From positions 1 to 64,000 of the forward strand of contig NZ_CANLYK010000001.1 in assembly GCF_947495325.1 (NCBI RefSeq): a stretch of DNA of 64,000 nucleotides, read 5' to 3'. Shown in pieces: positions 8,671 to 18,253 of this stretch (the stretch's first letter is position 1; each line of letters begins with the position of its first letter). Made by a program: the position numbers and the translations under genes. The notes beneath the pieces were generated by a model that was not told the DNA's origin, searched no databases, and saw only the letters and a list, made by a program, of their open reading frames with translations. This stretch comes from an uncultured Allomuricauda sp. GTDB taxonomy: Bacteria > Bacteroidota > Bacteroidia > Flavobacteriales > Flavobacteriaceae.

Positions 8671-9723
8671 TTAAGTAACCGCCCTTTCCAGAAGCTCCAA
8701 GGTCATTTTATCAGCATCCCATTTTGCGTTGATTCCTATAGGAAAAGTGAAATTGTTAGGTACATGACCGAAACTCATTCCATAAGCCGCAGGAATGTTT
8801 AGCGGAGCAATCCTATCCATAATTACCTCTTTTAGGGTAAAGTTGTCATACTCTTTACTACGGTCACAACCTTTGCAAACACCAAAAACCAAACCTTTTG
8901 CCTTTTTAAAGCTAGAACCTTCAATCAATTGAGTTAGCATTCTATCTATGCGGTAAGGAGCTTCTTCAACATCTTCAATACAAACAATGGCGTCTGTAAA
9001 ATCTATTTCATGGGGTGTGCCTATAAGTGCATTGATAAGGGTAAGACTACCTCCAACAAGTTTCCCTGTTGCCCACCCTGATGTGATTGTGTATCTGTCA
9101 TATTCCACATCCGCAATCATTTCCTCATCTTCCAAAACCACATTGGTAATGGTTTGGGGGTATTTTGGATGGATTAGGGTGTTTGTAAATTCGCGCTTAC
9201 TATACGCATCATTTAGCGTGCTTCCTACAGGTCCATGAAAGGTAATTAATCCAGTTTCTTTGTAAATGCCATTTAGAAGAGCTGTGATATCGCTAAATCC
9301 AACCAATATTTTTGGATTCATTCTGATGTTTTCATAATCTATCATTTGCATAATTCGAGTGCATCCGTATCCACCTCGGGCACAAAGAATAGCATCAATT
9401 TTTGGGTTTTTGAACATTTCGTTAAGATCGGCCGCCCTTTCTTTATCGGTATTACTAAAGTACCCATGATTTCCATGAATCCGGTCAGTATGAAAAGGAA
9501 CAAACCCCATTTCAACCAATGTGTTTTTCATTTCTTCCAGAATCTCAGGTTTAACAGCATATCCAGGAGCTATAAGACCTATTGTATCTCCTTTTTGTAA
9601 TCGTTTTGGGAGCAGACGTGAATTACCCTGTTCACCAATTCTTTTGGTTGTGGAACAATTTGGTAGAACCGCACTTGCAGATACTAACGCGACCAGGTTA
9701 ATGAACTTTCTTCTTTCTAACAT
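8671..9723 (-). CDS. S66 family LD-carboxypeptidase, exported lipoprotein
   Basis: A 350-residue serine carboxypeptidase of the LdcA/MccF family, expected to cleave the L,D bond of peptidoglycan tetrapeptides. The nucleophile elbow G-F-S144-D is seen, the conserved R-G-G-Y-G precedes it at 116-120, and the charge-relay Glu (C-I-E-D-V-E) and His (F-G-H-V-P) lie in the C-terminal domain. The N-terminus combines a twin-Arg-like run (E-R-R-K-F-I) with a lipobox ending P-N-C23, so it is exported. Most S66 enzymes are cytoplasmic; an exported form is common in Bacteroidota. Shares the terminator with rocD. Confidence 0.87.
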   Translation of the reverse strand: MLERRKFINLVALVSASAVLPNCSTTKRIGEQGNSRLLPKRLQKGDTIGLIAPGYAVKPEILEEMKNTLVEMGFVPFHTDRIHGNHGYFSNTDKERAADLNEMFKNPKIDAILCARGGYGCTRIMQMIDYENIRMNPKILVGFSDITALLNGIYKETGLITFHGPVGSTLNDAYSKREFTNTLIHPKYPQTITNVVLEDEEMIADVEYDRYTITSGWATGKLVGGSLTLINALIGTPHEIDFTDAIVCIEDVEEAPYRIDRMLTQLIEGSSFKKAKGLVFGVCKGCDRSKEYDNFTLKEVIMDRIAPLNIPAAYGMSFGHVPNNFTFPIGINAKWDADKMTLELLERAVT

Positions 9724-9775
9724 AGGTATTGAAGTTTTCTCGCTTAATTAAACTTAAATAGTTTTTGCAAGGTTC

Positions 9776-9814
9776 AAAAAAAAAGAGTCACCAAAAAATG
9801 GCGACTCTTTTTTT
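9776..9814. terminator. intrinsic terminator
   Basis: The stem is GAGTC-A-CCA (9785-9793) against TGG-C-GACTC (9799-9807), with one A-C mismatch and an A-rich loop. It is flanked by nine A on one side and seven T on the other, so it works on both strands. It lies 20 nt downstream of the minus-strand gene ending at 9836. Confidence 0.85.
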
Positions 9815-9835
9815 AAAATTGGAATTCTGTTTTAA

Positions 9836-11161
9836 TCAAGGTTTGGATGCACTGCCATTGGACTTAGATCGTCTCAATTGGCGCTGTATTTTTTTAATTG
9901 CGGATTCAATGGATTTTTCAGGTTCGATAATATTATACTGCCCCCAAAAATCAGGATCTGAAAAACCAATGGCCTCATCACTTAAAATAATGGATTTTTT
10001 CAGTCTTTCTTTACTTTTAGGTAATTCTCCAGTCAAGTTTTTTTCCCAATCGGTAACGGCCATCTCTGCGGTCATGGTATAAACAGAATTGAACAATTTA
10101 TCTTTCCAGTCTACCTTGAATGTTAAAAGGACGTTGCTATAGCCATAATACCATTTCCCATTTTTTTCGCGATAATCAACTCTATATCCAACATCTGTAG
10201 GCCAAACATCCACATTTGCGGGTTTTTTCCGTACAAATAACCTAGCTGCTTTTTCTTTGCTTGTAATGTTGAGTGTATAAACGGCACTGGTCAATGTTTT
10301 GTTCTCAACGTCAATAAAGAGCTCTCCTTTGTACAACGGGATATCAATTGATTGTTTTTGATCAAACTTTATAACATAGATCAATCGGTCCTTAATTCTC
10401 GTGGAACGGGAAAATGCAAATTTGTAATCATCAATAGAGCCTTCTGCAAAAATATATTCTGGATATTTCATAATATCAACATATAACGCATTGAAAGGCC
10501 CTCCCTGTAATTTAAGTGCAACGGTATCCAACTTGCTATAATCCGTACTTTTTCTGGCCTTATATAGTTCAACGGCATCCCTTCGTAGGGAGTTGTAAGG
10601 TGTTTTATAAATATTGACAACAGCTTCGGAAAGAGAGACGTTTTTTCTTCTTTTCTTTATAGTCTCTCTATAAAATGCGGTCATTAGCGTTGGGTCATCA
10701 AAATAATTATCCCCTTTTCTGGCTAAAGCCTGTCTCACTAAGGCAGCAGCATCTTTTGGGACATTAATATTTACCTCTGAGAGTTGGGTGACCGAAACGG
10801 AAAGTTCTATTTTGTTTTTGTCAGGACTAAGGTCCGAAAGCAAAATATTCTTGCTCTCATATCCTAAAAACGATACAATAACAGTTCCATCATTGACACT
10901 CTCCGGGATTTTCAAAATAAAATCACCTTCCGTATTGGTTATTGTACTAATATTTGTTCCTTCAACTGCTAAGGTTGCAAAAATCAACGCTTTTTTAGAA
11001 TCTTGGTCAATTACCTCTCCTTTATACTGCTTAAAATTCTCTACACTTTGCTTTTCCTGAAATGCAAATGCATTTGTAGAGCTAAACCCTATAACGGATA
11101 CCAACAACACTACTAGTGCTGTTTGGATTTTTTTCTGAGTTTTTTTATATTTTTTATACAT
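9836..11161 (-). CDS. carboxypeptidase-like regulatory-domain outer-membrane-associated protein
   Basis: A 441-residue exported protein: signal peptide to about residue 35, then a CarboxypepD_reg-like beta-sandwich (about 46-130: Y-K-G-E-V-I-D-Q-D-S-K-K-A-L, with T-N-T-E-G-D-F and V-S-F-L-G-Y). A larger domain (about 140-400) follows with beta-strands typical of the DUF5686-like Bacteroidota proteins. No TonB plug is present, so it is not a SusC receptor. Function unknown; probably periplasmic or bound to the outer membrane. Its own terminator lies just downstream. Confidence 0.75.
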   Translation of the reverse strand: MYKKYKKTQKKIQTALVVLLVSVIGFSSTNAFAFQEKQSVENFKQYKGEVIDQDSKKALIFATLAVEGTNISTITNTEGDFILKIPESVNDGTVIVSFLGYESKNILLSDLSPDKNKIELSVSVTQLSEVNINVPKDAAALVRQALARKGDNYFDDPTLMTAFYRETIKKRRKNVSLSEAVVNIYKTPYNSLRRDAVELYKARKSTDYSKLDTVALKLQGGPFNALYVDIMKYPEYIFAEGSIDDYKFAFSRSTRIKDRLIYVIKFDQKQSIDIPLYKGELFIDVENKTLTSAVYTLNITSKEKAARLFVRKKPANVDVWPTDVGYRVDYREKNGKWYYGYSNVLLTFKVDWKDKLFNSVYTMTAEMAVTDWEKNLTGELPKSKERLKKSIILSDEAIGFSDPDFWGQYNIIEPEKSIESAIKKIQRQLRRSKSNGSASKP

Positions 11162-11320
11162 GGCAATGCTGTATTATGTTGAATACGAATAACTCTAAGT
11201 TAATGATTTATAATTAGATATACGATTTTATTTCTCTTTTTATAAGTTTAAAACTAGGATTGATTCGATTCGGGAATACTATCTTTTTTAACTGCTATTC
11301 TGATAGGTAAGAAATTTATT

Positions 11321-13777
11321 CTAGTCAACCATAAAAAGTGCATTGGCAAAGAATAACTTCCCATTCTCCCAAAAACCTCTAAATAAAGGATTGTCCACCA
11401 AATAGATAACCTGACCTTTCCCATGCTTTTCTACGCCAAAGACTAATGAATTCTTCACTTTTTCTTGAGCTTCACTTCCAGCAAAACCAGATACTGGCTT
11501 GGTATTTCCTTCAAGGTATACGGCATTTCCATTTTTTAGATAATCATAGCTGGAGCTACCCAATTTTAATGTGAAATATTCTTCTCCATACCCATAGGCC
11601 AAAGGATGCGTATTATCAACTTTGGTTTTAAAAATAGCACCCGTAATTGCTTTCTTGATTAGTTCCCTTCGAACACTTTTGTGAGGTTTTGGCTCATTTT
11701 TCAAGGAATCTTTTACAACTTTTTTCTTCTTTATGTTAAATGCTCTTTTTTCCGCAATTTCGTCTACGGCTCCACCCATTGCAATAAGTTTTCCTCCAGC
11801 TTTTACCCATTCTTTTAATTTGATCAGTTCTTTTTCCTTAAAGAAGGTTTTATAGTTGCCGCCTGGGAGTATTAAAACTTGGTAGCTTTTTAAATCCACT
11901 TGATTAAGATAATCACTATCTATAACAGTTATTGGATAATGCAATTGTTGCTCAAAAAAGTGCCAAATTTCACCAAAACGCAGTGTAGATGTAGGTTTTC
12001 CGGATAAAACTGCAATCTTTGGTTTTGTAATCATCTGGACATAGGAAGAACCAAAGTCTTTTCCGGAATCTACGAAACCGGTTTTTGAACCTGTCATGGT
12101 CTTTTCAAACTTATCGCAGATTTTTTTTAGAACCGCTATAAAATCTGTTTTATGTTGATTGTCTCCTTTGGTAATAATCAAACTTCCCCTTGAAAAAGAC
12201 TTTCCACTAATTGAAAAAGGATGGTTTGTTTTACGTACCCGTATTCCTTTCTTTAGCAGTCCTGCCAAAAATCTGGCATCTTTCATACTGTCCCAGTCAG
12301 ATATATGGGCATAATTCCCTGAATCTATAAATTTACTGGGAGGTATTTGAACATCCACTTCTTCAACTCCATTGGGCACAATTGAGGTAGATGCAATTGC
12401 ATCCAAACCATAAGCATAGGGTAGTGACCACGCTGTAATATCGTAAGTAACCGAATCGCTGAGTTTAGCATCTGGTTCAAACAAAACCTTTACCAATGTT
12501 CCTTTGGGTTGATTGGTAGAGACTACCAAACTTTTTTTTGTGGATACCATGTTCCCAGAAATCCCAGTTTTATATTTATAACCTTTAACCGTTCCCTTTG
12601 ATGCATTACTGAACTCAATTTTATGCTTTGACAATAGCGCTTTGAGTGCTCCAATTTTATCTTCATCCCCATTCAACACATAACTTTTGTATTTGAAATT
12701 TTGATTTTGGTAGAATTTTCGGAATTCAGAATTTAATTTGTCCGCATTTTGGGAAGAAACTTCAACAGTTGAAATGCCTGTAGTATGGTGATGGGCTATT
12801 CTATCTTTTAAAGTAAGTGTGTCACCAATTTTTGTGATGACACCCAAACCGCCGCGTCCACTTCCACCTTGCTCATAAGTCATTCCAATGGCGCCGTTGT
12901 AGGTAGGGTAGGTATCTCCATAACTGGGATAAAACAGGTCATACATTTCTTTGGTAAAATAAAACCATCCATTGGCATCAAAATACTTAGCGTGGTTTTT
13001 CCCCAAGGTTACCTGAAAATCACGCTGAAAATCTGTAATCACTTCATGATAGGGTTGTGCCGCTGGGGCAAAATAATAGGGATTGTCCACTCCTTGCTCG
13101 TGAAAATCAACATGCACGTGGGGTAACCATTCATTATATACTTTTAGTCGCTGTTGACTTTCAACCTGGGTCAACCATGCCCAATCTCGGTTTAAATCAA
13201 ACATATAATGATTACTTCTTCCGGTCCACCAACCTTCATGGTGTTCTTTGCTATTTGGATCTACTTGATGCGGAGCGTTTTTATATTGATTGTACCAGTT
13301 ACTATAGCGATCACGACCATCTGGATTTATACATGGATCTAAAATTACCACCGTATTTTTCAAATAAGAACTTTTGGTAGTTAACAGCTCATAAATGGTT
13401 TGCATAGATGCTTCTGTACCTGCACTCTCATTCCCATGCACATTATAACTTAACCAAACAATTGCTTTTGAAGAATCTCCTTGACCTTGAGTATCCTTTA
13501 GATGCTCTTCCTTAATTTTTTCTAGATTGGAAATATTAGCTGCAGATGATAGATACACCAACAATAAGGGTCTCCGTTCATTGGTTTGCCCATAAGTGGT
13601 CAGTTTCACTCTATCTGAAGCTTCTTTTGCCAAATATTCATAATAATTCACCACTTCATAGTGTCTGGTAAACTCTGTACCCAATTCATATCCCAAAAAT
13701 TCCGAAGGAGATTTAAGCTGCTGGGCAGATATTGAAAAACCAAAAAAGGTGAAAAGGAGAAATAGAAGTGTTCTCAT
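11321..13777 (-). CDS. M14 family zinc carboxypeptidase, secreted
   Basis: An 818-residue exported peptidase. Signal peptide 1-18 (ends S-I-S-A-Q). The M14 domain spans about 30-370: metal ligands H114-G-N-E117 and H226 (V-D-F-H-E-Q-G), substrate-binding N-P-D-G-R (151-155) and D-L-N-R-D (194-198), and the catalytic Glu in G-M-T-Y-E-Q-G-G. A C-terminal region (about 590-815) has a glutamine-amidotransferase-like layout (L-I-L-P-G-G-N; A-M-G-G-A-V-D), common in this Bacteroidota M14 group. Probably degrades exogenous peptides. Divergent from bshC. Confidence 0.88.
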   Translation of the reverse strand: MRTLLFLLFTFFGFSISAQQLKSPSEFLGYELGTEFTRHYEVVNYYEYLAKEASDRVKLTTYGQTNERRPLLLVYLSSAANISNLEKIKEEHLKDTQGQGDSSKAIVWLSYNVHGNESAGTEASMQTIYELLTTKSSYLKNTVVILDPCINPDGRDRYSNWYNQYKNAPHQVDPNSKEHHEGWWTGRSNHYMFDLNRDWAWLTQVESQQRLKVYNEWLPHVHVDFHEQGVDNPYYFAPAAQPYHEVITDFQRDFQVTLGKNHAKYFDANGWFYFTKEMYDLFYPSYGDTYPTYNGAIGMTYEQGGSGRGGLGVITKIGDTLTLKDRIAHHHTTGISTVEVSSQNADKLNSEFRKFYQNQNFKYKSYVLNGDEDKIGALKALLSKHKIEFSNASKGTVKGYKYKTGISGNMVSTKKSLVVSTNQPKGTLVKVLFEPDAKLSDSVTYDITAWSLPYAYGLDAIASTSIVPNGVEEVDVQIPPSKFIDSGNYAHISDWDSMKDARFLAGLLKKGIRVRKTNHPFSISGKSFSRGSLIITKGDNQHKTDFIAVLKKICDKFEKTMTGSKTGFVDSGKDFGSSYVQMITKPKIAVLSGKPTSTLRFGEIWHFFEQQLHYPITVIDSDYLNQVDLKSYQVLILPGGNYKTFFKEKELIKLKEWVKAGGKLIAMGGAVDEIAEKRAFNIKKKKVVKDSLKNEPKPHKSVRRELIKKAITGAIFKTKVDNTHPLAYGYGEEYFTLKLGSSSYDYLKNGNAVYLEGNTKPVSGFAGSEAQEKVKNSLVFGVEKHGKGQVIYLVDNPLFRGFWENGKLFFANALFMVD

Positions 13778-13907
13778 ATAGAAATAAATTATTCAGAATC
13801 AAATCTAACAATAAATACCAAAAAGACCATTTATGTTCTATGTAGTACATAGCAAAAAGCTAAAAAGTAATTAACGTATTTTTAGGAAGAGAAAAAAAGA
13901 AGTGGTT

Positions 13908-13915
13908 TATCTTTA
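13908..13915 (+). promoter_or_regulatory. -7 box of the bshC promoter
   Basis: TATCTTTA matches seven of eight positions of the Bacteroidota TAnnTTTG box and lies 19 nt before the bshC ATG. The T-rich run near 13878-13884 could be the -33 element, but that part is weak. Confidence 0.45.
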
Positions 13916-13934
13916 GCGCGATATTAAAGCTTGA

Positions 13935-15536
13935 ATGGAAGTAGATTGTATACCTTTTAAGAAAACGGGTTATTTTTCTAGACTTATTTGTGATTATCTG
14001 GAACAAAAAGAAGACCTAAAACCATTTTATAACAGATTTCCCCAAATAGAAAACTTTAAGGGTCAAATAAAGGAGAAGGAGGCGAATTATCCAGCCTTAC
14101 ATAGACCCATTCTTGTAAAAGCCTTAAAGAAACAATACCAAGATTTTACAGTTACAGAAGCGACGGAAAAATATATTTCGTTGTTGGAACATAACAAAAC
14201 ATTCACAGTGGTAACAGGGCACCAATTGAACCTTTTTACCGGACCACTGTATTTTTTGTATAAAATTATTTCCACCATAAACCTAACAAGGCAATTAAAA
14301 CAAACATATCCGGAATATGAGTTTGTCCCCGTGTATTGGATGGCAACGGAAGACCATGATTTTGACGAAATAAATTATTTCAATTTTAAGGGAAAGAAAG
14401 TACAATGGAACAAAGAAGTCTCCGGAGCTGTTGGACAATTAAAAACGGATGGATTAGATGAAGTATTCCAAACATTCGCTACTGAACTTGGTAATACGGC
14501 AAGTGCAAAGGAACTTAAAGACTTGTTCCAAAATGCCTATTTAGAACATTCAAACCTTGCGGACGCAACACGGTTTTTGGCAAATGAATTGTTTGGAGCG
14601 CATGGTTTGGTCATTATTGATGGGGACGATGTTGAATTGAAAAAGTTGTTGGTTCCATTTGCACAACAGGATATTTTTGAAAATACACCCTTCCATAAAG
14701 TTTCTGAAACCATAACAGAGCTATCCAAGGTTTCTTCTGATTACTTAATCCAAGTGAACCCTAGGGAAATCAATTACTTTTATCTTTTGGATGGTATCCG
14801 GGAACGAATTGTTGAAAAAGATGGAGATTTCCATATCAACAATACAGAAATAGTATTTTCAGCAAGCGAACTGAAAACAGAATTGAGCAATCATCCTGAA
14901 CGGTTTTCCCCAAATGTCATTGCCCGTCCGTTGTACCAAGAAGTGATTTTGCCCAATCTTTGTTATATTGGAGGAGGAGGGGAGTTGGCCTATTGGTTGG
15001 AACTCAAAAGTTATTTTGATGAACTGGGTGTTACATTTCCCATGATGTTATTGCGGAATTCAGCTTTGGTACTCACGGAAAAACAATCGAAAAAAATTGG
15101 AAAACTTGATTTAAAGATTGCCGATTTATTCTTGAACCAAAACAGTTTTATCAACAAAAAAATACGGGATATCTCTAATATCGATATTGATTTTTCCCAA
15201 CAAAAGCAATATTTGGAAGAACAATTCCAAGGAATGTACAAATTGGCCGAAGAGACGGACAAAAGTTTTATTGGCGCGGTAAAGGCTCAAGAAGTAAAAC
15301 AAAAGAAAGGCCTTGACGCATTGGAAAAACGATTGTTACAGGCGCAAAAACGAAAGTTAAAAGATCATGTGGTGCGCATCACCGATCTTCAGAATGCACT
15401 TTTTCCGAATAAGTCTTTACAGGAACGGCAACTCAATTTTTCCGAATTGTATTTAGAGTTGGGTACAGAACTTATTCCAGAGCTAATGGATAGTTTAGAC
15501 CCACTGTGCAATACGTTTTTGGTTTTAAGGCACTAA
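13935..15536 (+). CDS. bshC: putative cysteine ligase BshC (bacillithiol biosynthesis)
   Basis: A 533-residue protein matching BshC over its full length. The Rossmann-like core carries V-V-T-G-H-Q-L-N-L-F-T-G-P near 94-106 and V-P-V-Y-W-M-A-T-E-D-H-D near 132-143. A long C-terminal coiled coil (about 380-480) is typical of the family. It adds cysteine to GlcN-malate in bacillithiol synthesis, the last step after BshA and BshB, which are not in this window. Its 3' end overlaps the convergent PNPOx-like gene by 12 nt. Confidence 0.93.
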   Translation: MEVDCIPFKKTGYFSRLICDYLEQKEDLKPFYNRFPQIENFKGQIKEKEANYPALHRPILVKALKKQYQDFTVTEATEKYISLLEHNKTFTVVTGHQLNLFTGPLYFLYKIISTINLTRQLKQTYPEYEFVPVYWMATEDHDFDEINYFNFKGKKVQWNKEVSGAVGQLKTDGLDEVFQTFATELGNTASAKELKDLFQNAYLEHSNLADATRFLANELFGAHGLVIIDGDDVELKKLLVPFAQQDIFENTPFHKVSETITELSKVSSDYLIQVNPREINYFYLLDGIRERIVEKDGDFHINNTEIVFSASELKTELSNHPERFSPNVIARPLYQEVILPNLCYIGGGGELAYWLELKSYFDELGVTFPMMLLRNSALVLTEKQSKKIGKLDLKIADLFLNQNSFINKKIRDISNIDIDFSQQKQYLEEQFQGMYKLAEETDKSFIGAVKAQEVKQKKGLDALEKRLLQAQKRKLKDHVVRITDLQNALFPNKSLQERQLNFSELYLELGTELIPELMDSLDPLCNTFLVLRH

Positions 15537-16070
15537 ATAGTTGCCTTTCCATTCTTTCTTTTCCAACGAAAACTGAACCCGGGTGTGAAAAGGCTGCCCC
15601 AGTTTTAAAAAGTCGATTCTGTTAGGTATGATATGTACCATGCAAAAATGATTTTCTTCATTTAAATAGTGTATTTCCTTCAACCCAGAAATTGGATTTC
15701 CTGGAGGGTTTACCGTATTGTAATCCTTTTGGGCAGCATTAGGTATAGCTTTCCATTGTTTTTTCAAAACAGAATCATCCTTTTCAATATGTGCTTTTCC
15801 CTCAATACGCAGTTGTATCATTCTTGATGGATGATAAAAAAGTGCACTTACTGTATTGTTTTTTTGTATTTCGGTTATTTTAGGAGAACGTGAATCTGTA
15901 TAAAAAGTCAGTTGCAAGCTATTAAAGACATTTCGCAATACAACAGTTCGCAGACCTATAGTGCCATCCAAGCCCATGGTACCCAAGGAAAAAAAGCGAA
16001 AAGGATGATTTTTTTCACTCATGCCCAGCTGTAGTTCATTGGCAATTTCTTTAAAGAGATGATCTTTCAT
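15525..16070 (-). CDS. pyridoxamine 5'-phosphate oxidase-like flavoprotein
   Basis: A 181-residue split-beta-barrel flavoprotein. The FMN-binding region is visible (L-R-T-V-V-L-R near 41-47; F-Y-T-D-S-R-S-P-K near 57-65), as is the strand A-L-F-Y-H-P-S-R-M-I-Q-L-R-I-E-G. It resembles the general PNPOx-like (Alr4036-type) group rather than true PdxH, since the C-terminal PdxH dimer domain is short. Its 3' end overlaps bshC on the opposite strand, so the two transcripts are convergent. Confidence 0.78.
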   Translation of the reverse strand: MKDHLFKEIANELQLGMSEKNHPFRFFSLGTMGLDGTIGLRTVVLRNVFNSLQLTFYTDSRSPKITEIQKNNTVSALFYHPSRMIQLRIEGKAHIEKDDSVLKKQWKAIPNAAQKDYNTVNPPGNPISGLKEIHYLNEENHFCMVHIIPNRIDFLKLGQPFHTRVQFSLEKKEWKGNYLVP

Positions 16071-16219
16071 AATTGGTGAAAGTAACTTTTTTTTAAAAAA
16101 GTTTGAAAACAGGGTAGGGTTTTTTTAATGTGGGTTGTTCTATATATGAAAATTGCTATGAAATTTTCAAAGATATGAGTAGGTTAACTCATATGTTTAG
16201 GTTGGTTTTGATTTTATTT

Positions 16220-16249
16220 AAAAGCCCCGGAGTGGTTCCCGGGGCTTTT
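16220..16249 (-). terminator. intrinsic terminator of effector module 1
   Basis: An 11-bp stem (AAAAGCCCCGG at 16220-16230, CCGGGGCTTTT at 16239-16249) lies 32 nt after the stop of the aerolysin-like lipoprotein gene. It is nearly identical to the terminator of module 3 at 24461-24489, which supports duplication of the whole module. Confidence 0.9.
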
Positions 16250-16281
16250 GCTTTTAACTAACTCAAACTAATTTTTAGTGA

Positions 16282-17985
16282 TTACCCACCGCAATTGGCA
16301 GGTACATCCTCTACTCTACTTTCAATTTCCAAGATCTGGTCAAAAGTGGTTGTTCCACGTAGTGTAATAACTATAGAGGTAGGTTCCACGTCATAAATGA
16401 CGCCATCAAAACCGCTAAATTGAAATTGAGAACGGACTTCGTCTCCTGAAAGAACCTTACCTGTCTGTGAGTCCACACCGGTTACTCTGAGTCGCTGAAC
16501 AAAATTTACTTTAGTGTTTTGGTAGAATTGAAAGGCATCATAAACTAGGGAGGCGCTTCCAGAAGGCACCGTGACCGTACGTTCTGTGAAGACTTTACTA
16601 CCAACTTGTTGTGATTGATCTCCAAATATGGTACTGGTTTCCTCAACTGATCTACTGTAGTCATAACCTACAGTCAAAGAAGCATTGTACTTAGCTCCGG
16701 TACCGAAGAATTTGGCATCGAACTCCACACCTACGGTTGTTGAAACATTTATTGAGTTGGTCGTGTTTATGGACAAGGATTCTTCCCACCCTACAGTACC
16801 AGATTCGACTTCTGTAACTTCAACTCCAACTGAGTCACCTAAACTACCGTTACCGCAATTACTCAAGGTAGTATTGACTTTAAAACTGGTTTCTGCCTCC
16901 CCTAAAATGGGCTCAAGAAAAGTAGTGCCTACATTCTGTACCTCCCAGTCTATTGTGGTGGAGATTAAACGCCATCGTATAGGTTGCGAATTAATTGGGA
17001 GAGATGGTGGGAAAGAAATAATAGTTGGTATTAGAACCATATCAAAGGTTAACCCTATGTCAGGCGCTAATCGAACTGCAGTACCACTACTATTTTGTAG
17101 TTCGTAAATACCTTCAGCTATTTTTTCAATCTTAAAATGAAAGGCAGGGTTGCCTTGAATCAAATTAAAATCAGTCACCTCAGTTGCTGCAAGACCAAGA
17201 TGGGAATAGAATGTTTGTCTAAGTAAAATTACAGCGGAATTTATAATAGTTCCAGAATACAGAAAACGCCCACCAGATTTGATTCTAATGGCAAAGGTAT
17301 TTACCTGGCCTGGAATCGGCACAAAACTGAAATTTCGATTCTCTTCGTTACCATTGAATTCGGCTCCTGAAGTTGATGTCATGATAAAACTTTGATTTGA
17401 GGCGCCGATGACCATACTTTTGCCGGGTTCAGGATTGTCATCTCCGTCTATGGGCTGGAAGTAATAAGAGGTGTCCTCACTCAAATTGACGATACTGTTT
17501 TCATCGGTTTCATCTAAACTGTTAGCAATTATCTTTCTCGGCAAAGGATTGCTCTGAAAGGAGGTGGTTAGTGAATCGGAAGTAATAGTTTGATTATCAG
17601 CGTCTTTTATAACAGAAGTAACAAAAACACCGTCGGCCAGTTCATCAATTGCTTCTTCGGTCAATTCTTCTTTGATAAGCCTTATTTGCCCCATAAAAGT
17701 AATTGGGTCAATGTCGATGGTTTGGGAAAAATCGCCCTCTTCGGCTTCAATGTTAATTTCTGCTGTGACCGGGGTGTACCCTTTTTTTACCAGTTCACGG
17801 GTATCCAGTACAAAGCCAATTTCCCCTGCGTACGTATCGAATCTATCTGCTGATGTTCCATCTGATGGAACAAGTTCACCTTCCCCTTGTTCTGGTGTTG
17901 AGGTTTCCTCTTTGCTACAATTGGTGAGGGCCAAGGTCAACACGACCAAGAGTAAAAGCCTAAAAAATCTGTTTTGGGTCTTCAT
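16282..17985 (-). CDS. surface lipoprotein with aerolysin/ETX-MTX2-like pore-forming domain (effector 1)
   Basis: A 567-residue lipoprotein. The lipobox ends L-T-N-C23, followed by S-K-E-E, the surface-export tag. An N-terminal beta domain (about 50-160) and a middle, possibly beta-trefoil-like region (about 170-345) precede the pore-forming-type segment at about 385-520: G399-W-E-E-S, long Ser/Thr-alternating strands, F-G-T-G, and E-R-T-V-T-V-P, the pattern of aerolysin/ETX-MTX2 toxins. Two Cys (C377, C565) are spaced 188 residues apart exactly as in the module 3 paralogue, so a disulphide clasp is likely. Preceded by the shared promoter and leader, followed by its own terminator. The fold is inferred from pattern only. 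Confidence 0.7.
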   Translation of the reverse strand: MKTQNRFFRLLLLVVLTLALTNCSKEETSTPEQGEGELVPSDGTSADRFDTYAGEIGFVLDTRELVKKGYTPVTAEINIEAEEGDFSQTIDIDPITFMGQIRLIKEELTEEAIDELADGVFVTSVIKDADNQTITSDSLTTSFQSNPLPRKIIANSLDETDENSIVNLSEDTSYYFQPIDGDDNPEPGKSMVIGASNQSFIMTSTSGAEFNGNEENRNFSFVPIPGQVNTFAIRIKSGGRFLYSGTIINSAVILLRQTFYSHLGLAATEVTDFNLIQGNPAFHFKIEKIAEGIYELQNSSGTAVRLAPDIGLTFDMVLIPTIISFPPSLPINSQPIRWRLISTTIDWEVQNVGTTFLEPILGEAETSFKVNTTLSNCGNGSLGDSVGVEVTEVESGTVGWEESLSINTTNSINVSTTVGVEFDAKFFGTGAKYNASLTVGYDYSRSVEETSTIFGDQSQQVGSKVFTERTVTVPSGSASLVYDAFQFYQNTKVNFVQRLRVTGVDSQTGKVLSGDEVRSQFQFSGFDGVIYDVEPTSIVITLRGTTTFDQILEIESRVEDVPANCGG

Positions 17986-18113
17986 AATCTATTTGTTTTG
18001 TGGGTTAAACTTAAATCTAGTTTTGTGTGACCTGCCCGGAAAACGGTCTGCAGCCCTTAGCCGGACAAGACCACAAAACTGTTGTCATAGATTCTTATGG
18101 AATTCTCATGACA
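17986..18113 (-). promoter_or_regulatory. conserved structured 5' leader, module 1
   Basis: Predicted untranslated leader of effector 1. Hairpin 1 lies at 18083-18113 (TGTCAT/ATGACA outer stem). Hairpin 2 lies at 18020-18079 (GTTTTGTG/CACAAAAC, then CTTGTCCGG/CCGGGCAGG read on the transcript, with loop CTGCAGACC). A CCACAAAAC box (17995-18003 on the plus strand as GTTTTGTGG) lies nine nt before the start codon and is complementary to the 5' arm of hairpin 2. The same layout occurs in modules 2 and 3 with compensatory changes. Confidence 0.75.
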
Positions 18114-18116
18114 CCA

Positions 18117-18207
18117 CAAACCTAAAGCGCTGGTTTTGAGGTATAAAAAAAGAGAGGTGGACAATAGGTGGACACCTTAAAAATTAAGATGGGACAATGA
18201 GTGGACA
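18117..18207 (-). promoter_or_regulatory. promoter and phased operator, module 1
   Basis: On the transcript strand there is an exact -7 box TAGGTTTG (18117-18124), a 19-nt spacer and a TTTA -33 element (18144-18147). Upstream are four GGACA boxes (plus-strand starts 18159, 18170, 18192, 18203), all on one 11-bp lattice with the 18181 position empty. The first two are full GGTGGACA repeats. This is where an activator bound next to RNA polymerase would sit. Confidence 0.7.
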
Positions 18208-18253
18208 TGCTTGTTAAGTCCCATTTTTAAAGGTATGAGCAGTTTGCTGGAAA

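Noticed and set aside
17986..18113. Leader hairpins as transcription terminators or attenuators
   Set aside because: Neither hairpin is followed by a U run on the transcript strand in any module; the effector start codon follows instead.
17672..18139. 155-codon plus-strand ORF across the module 1 leader
   Set aside because: Antisense to the lipoprotein signal region; low-complexity translation and it crosses the promoter. The similar ORF at 22275-22550 is rejected for the same reason.
18156..18207. Phased repeats as a short CRISPR-like array
   Set aside because: Units are only 8-9 bp at 11-bp spacing, with no spacers and no cas genes.
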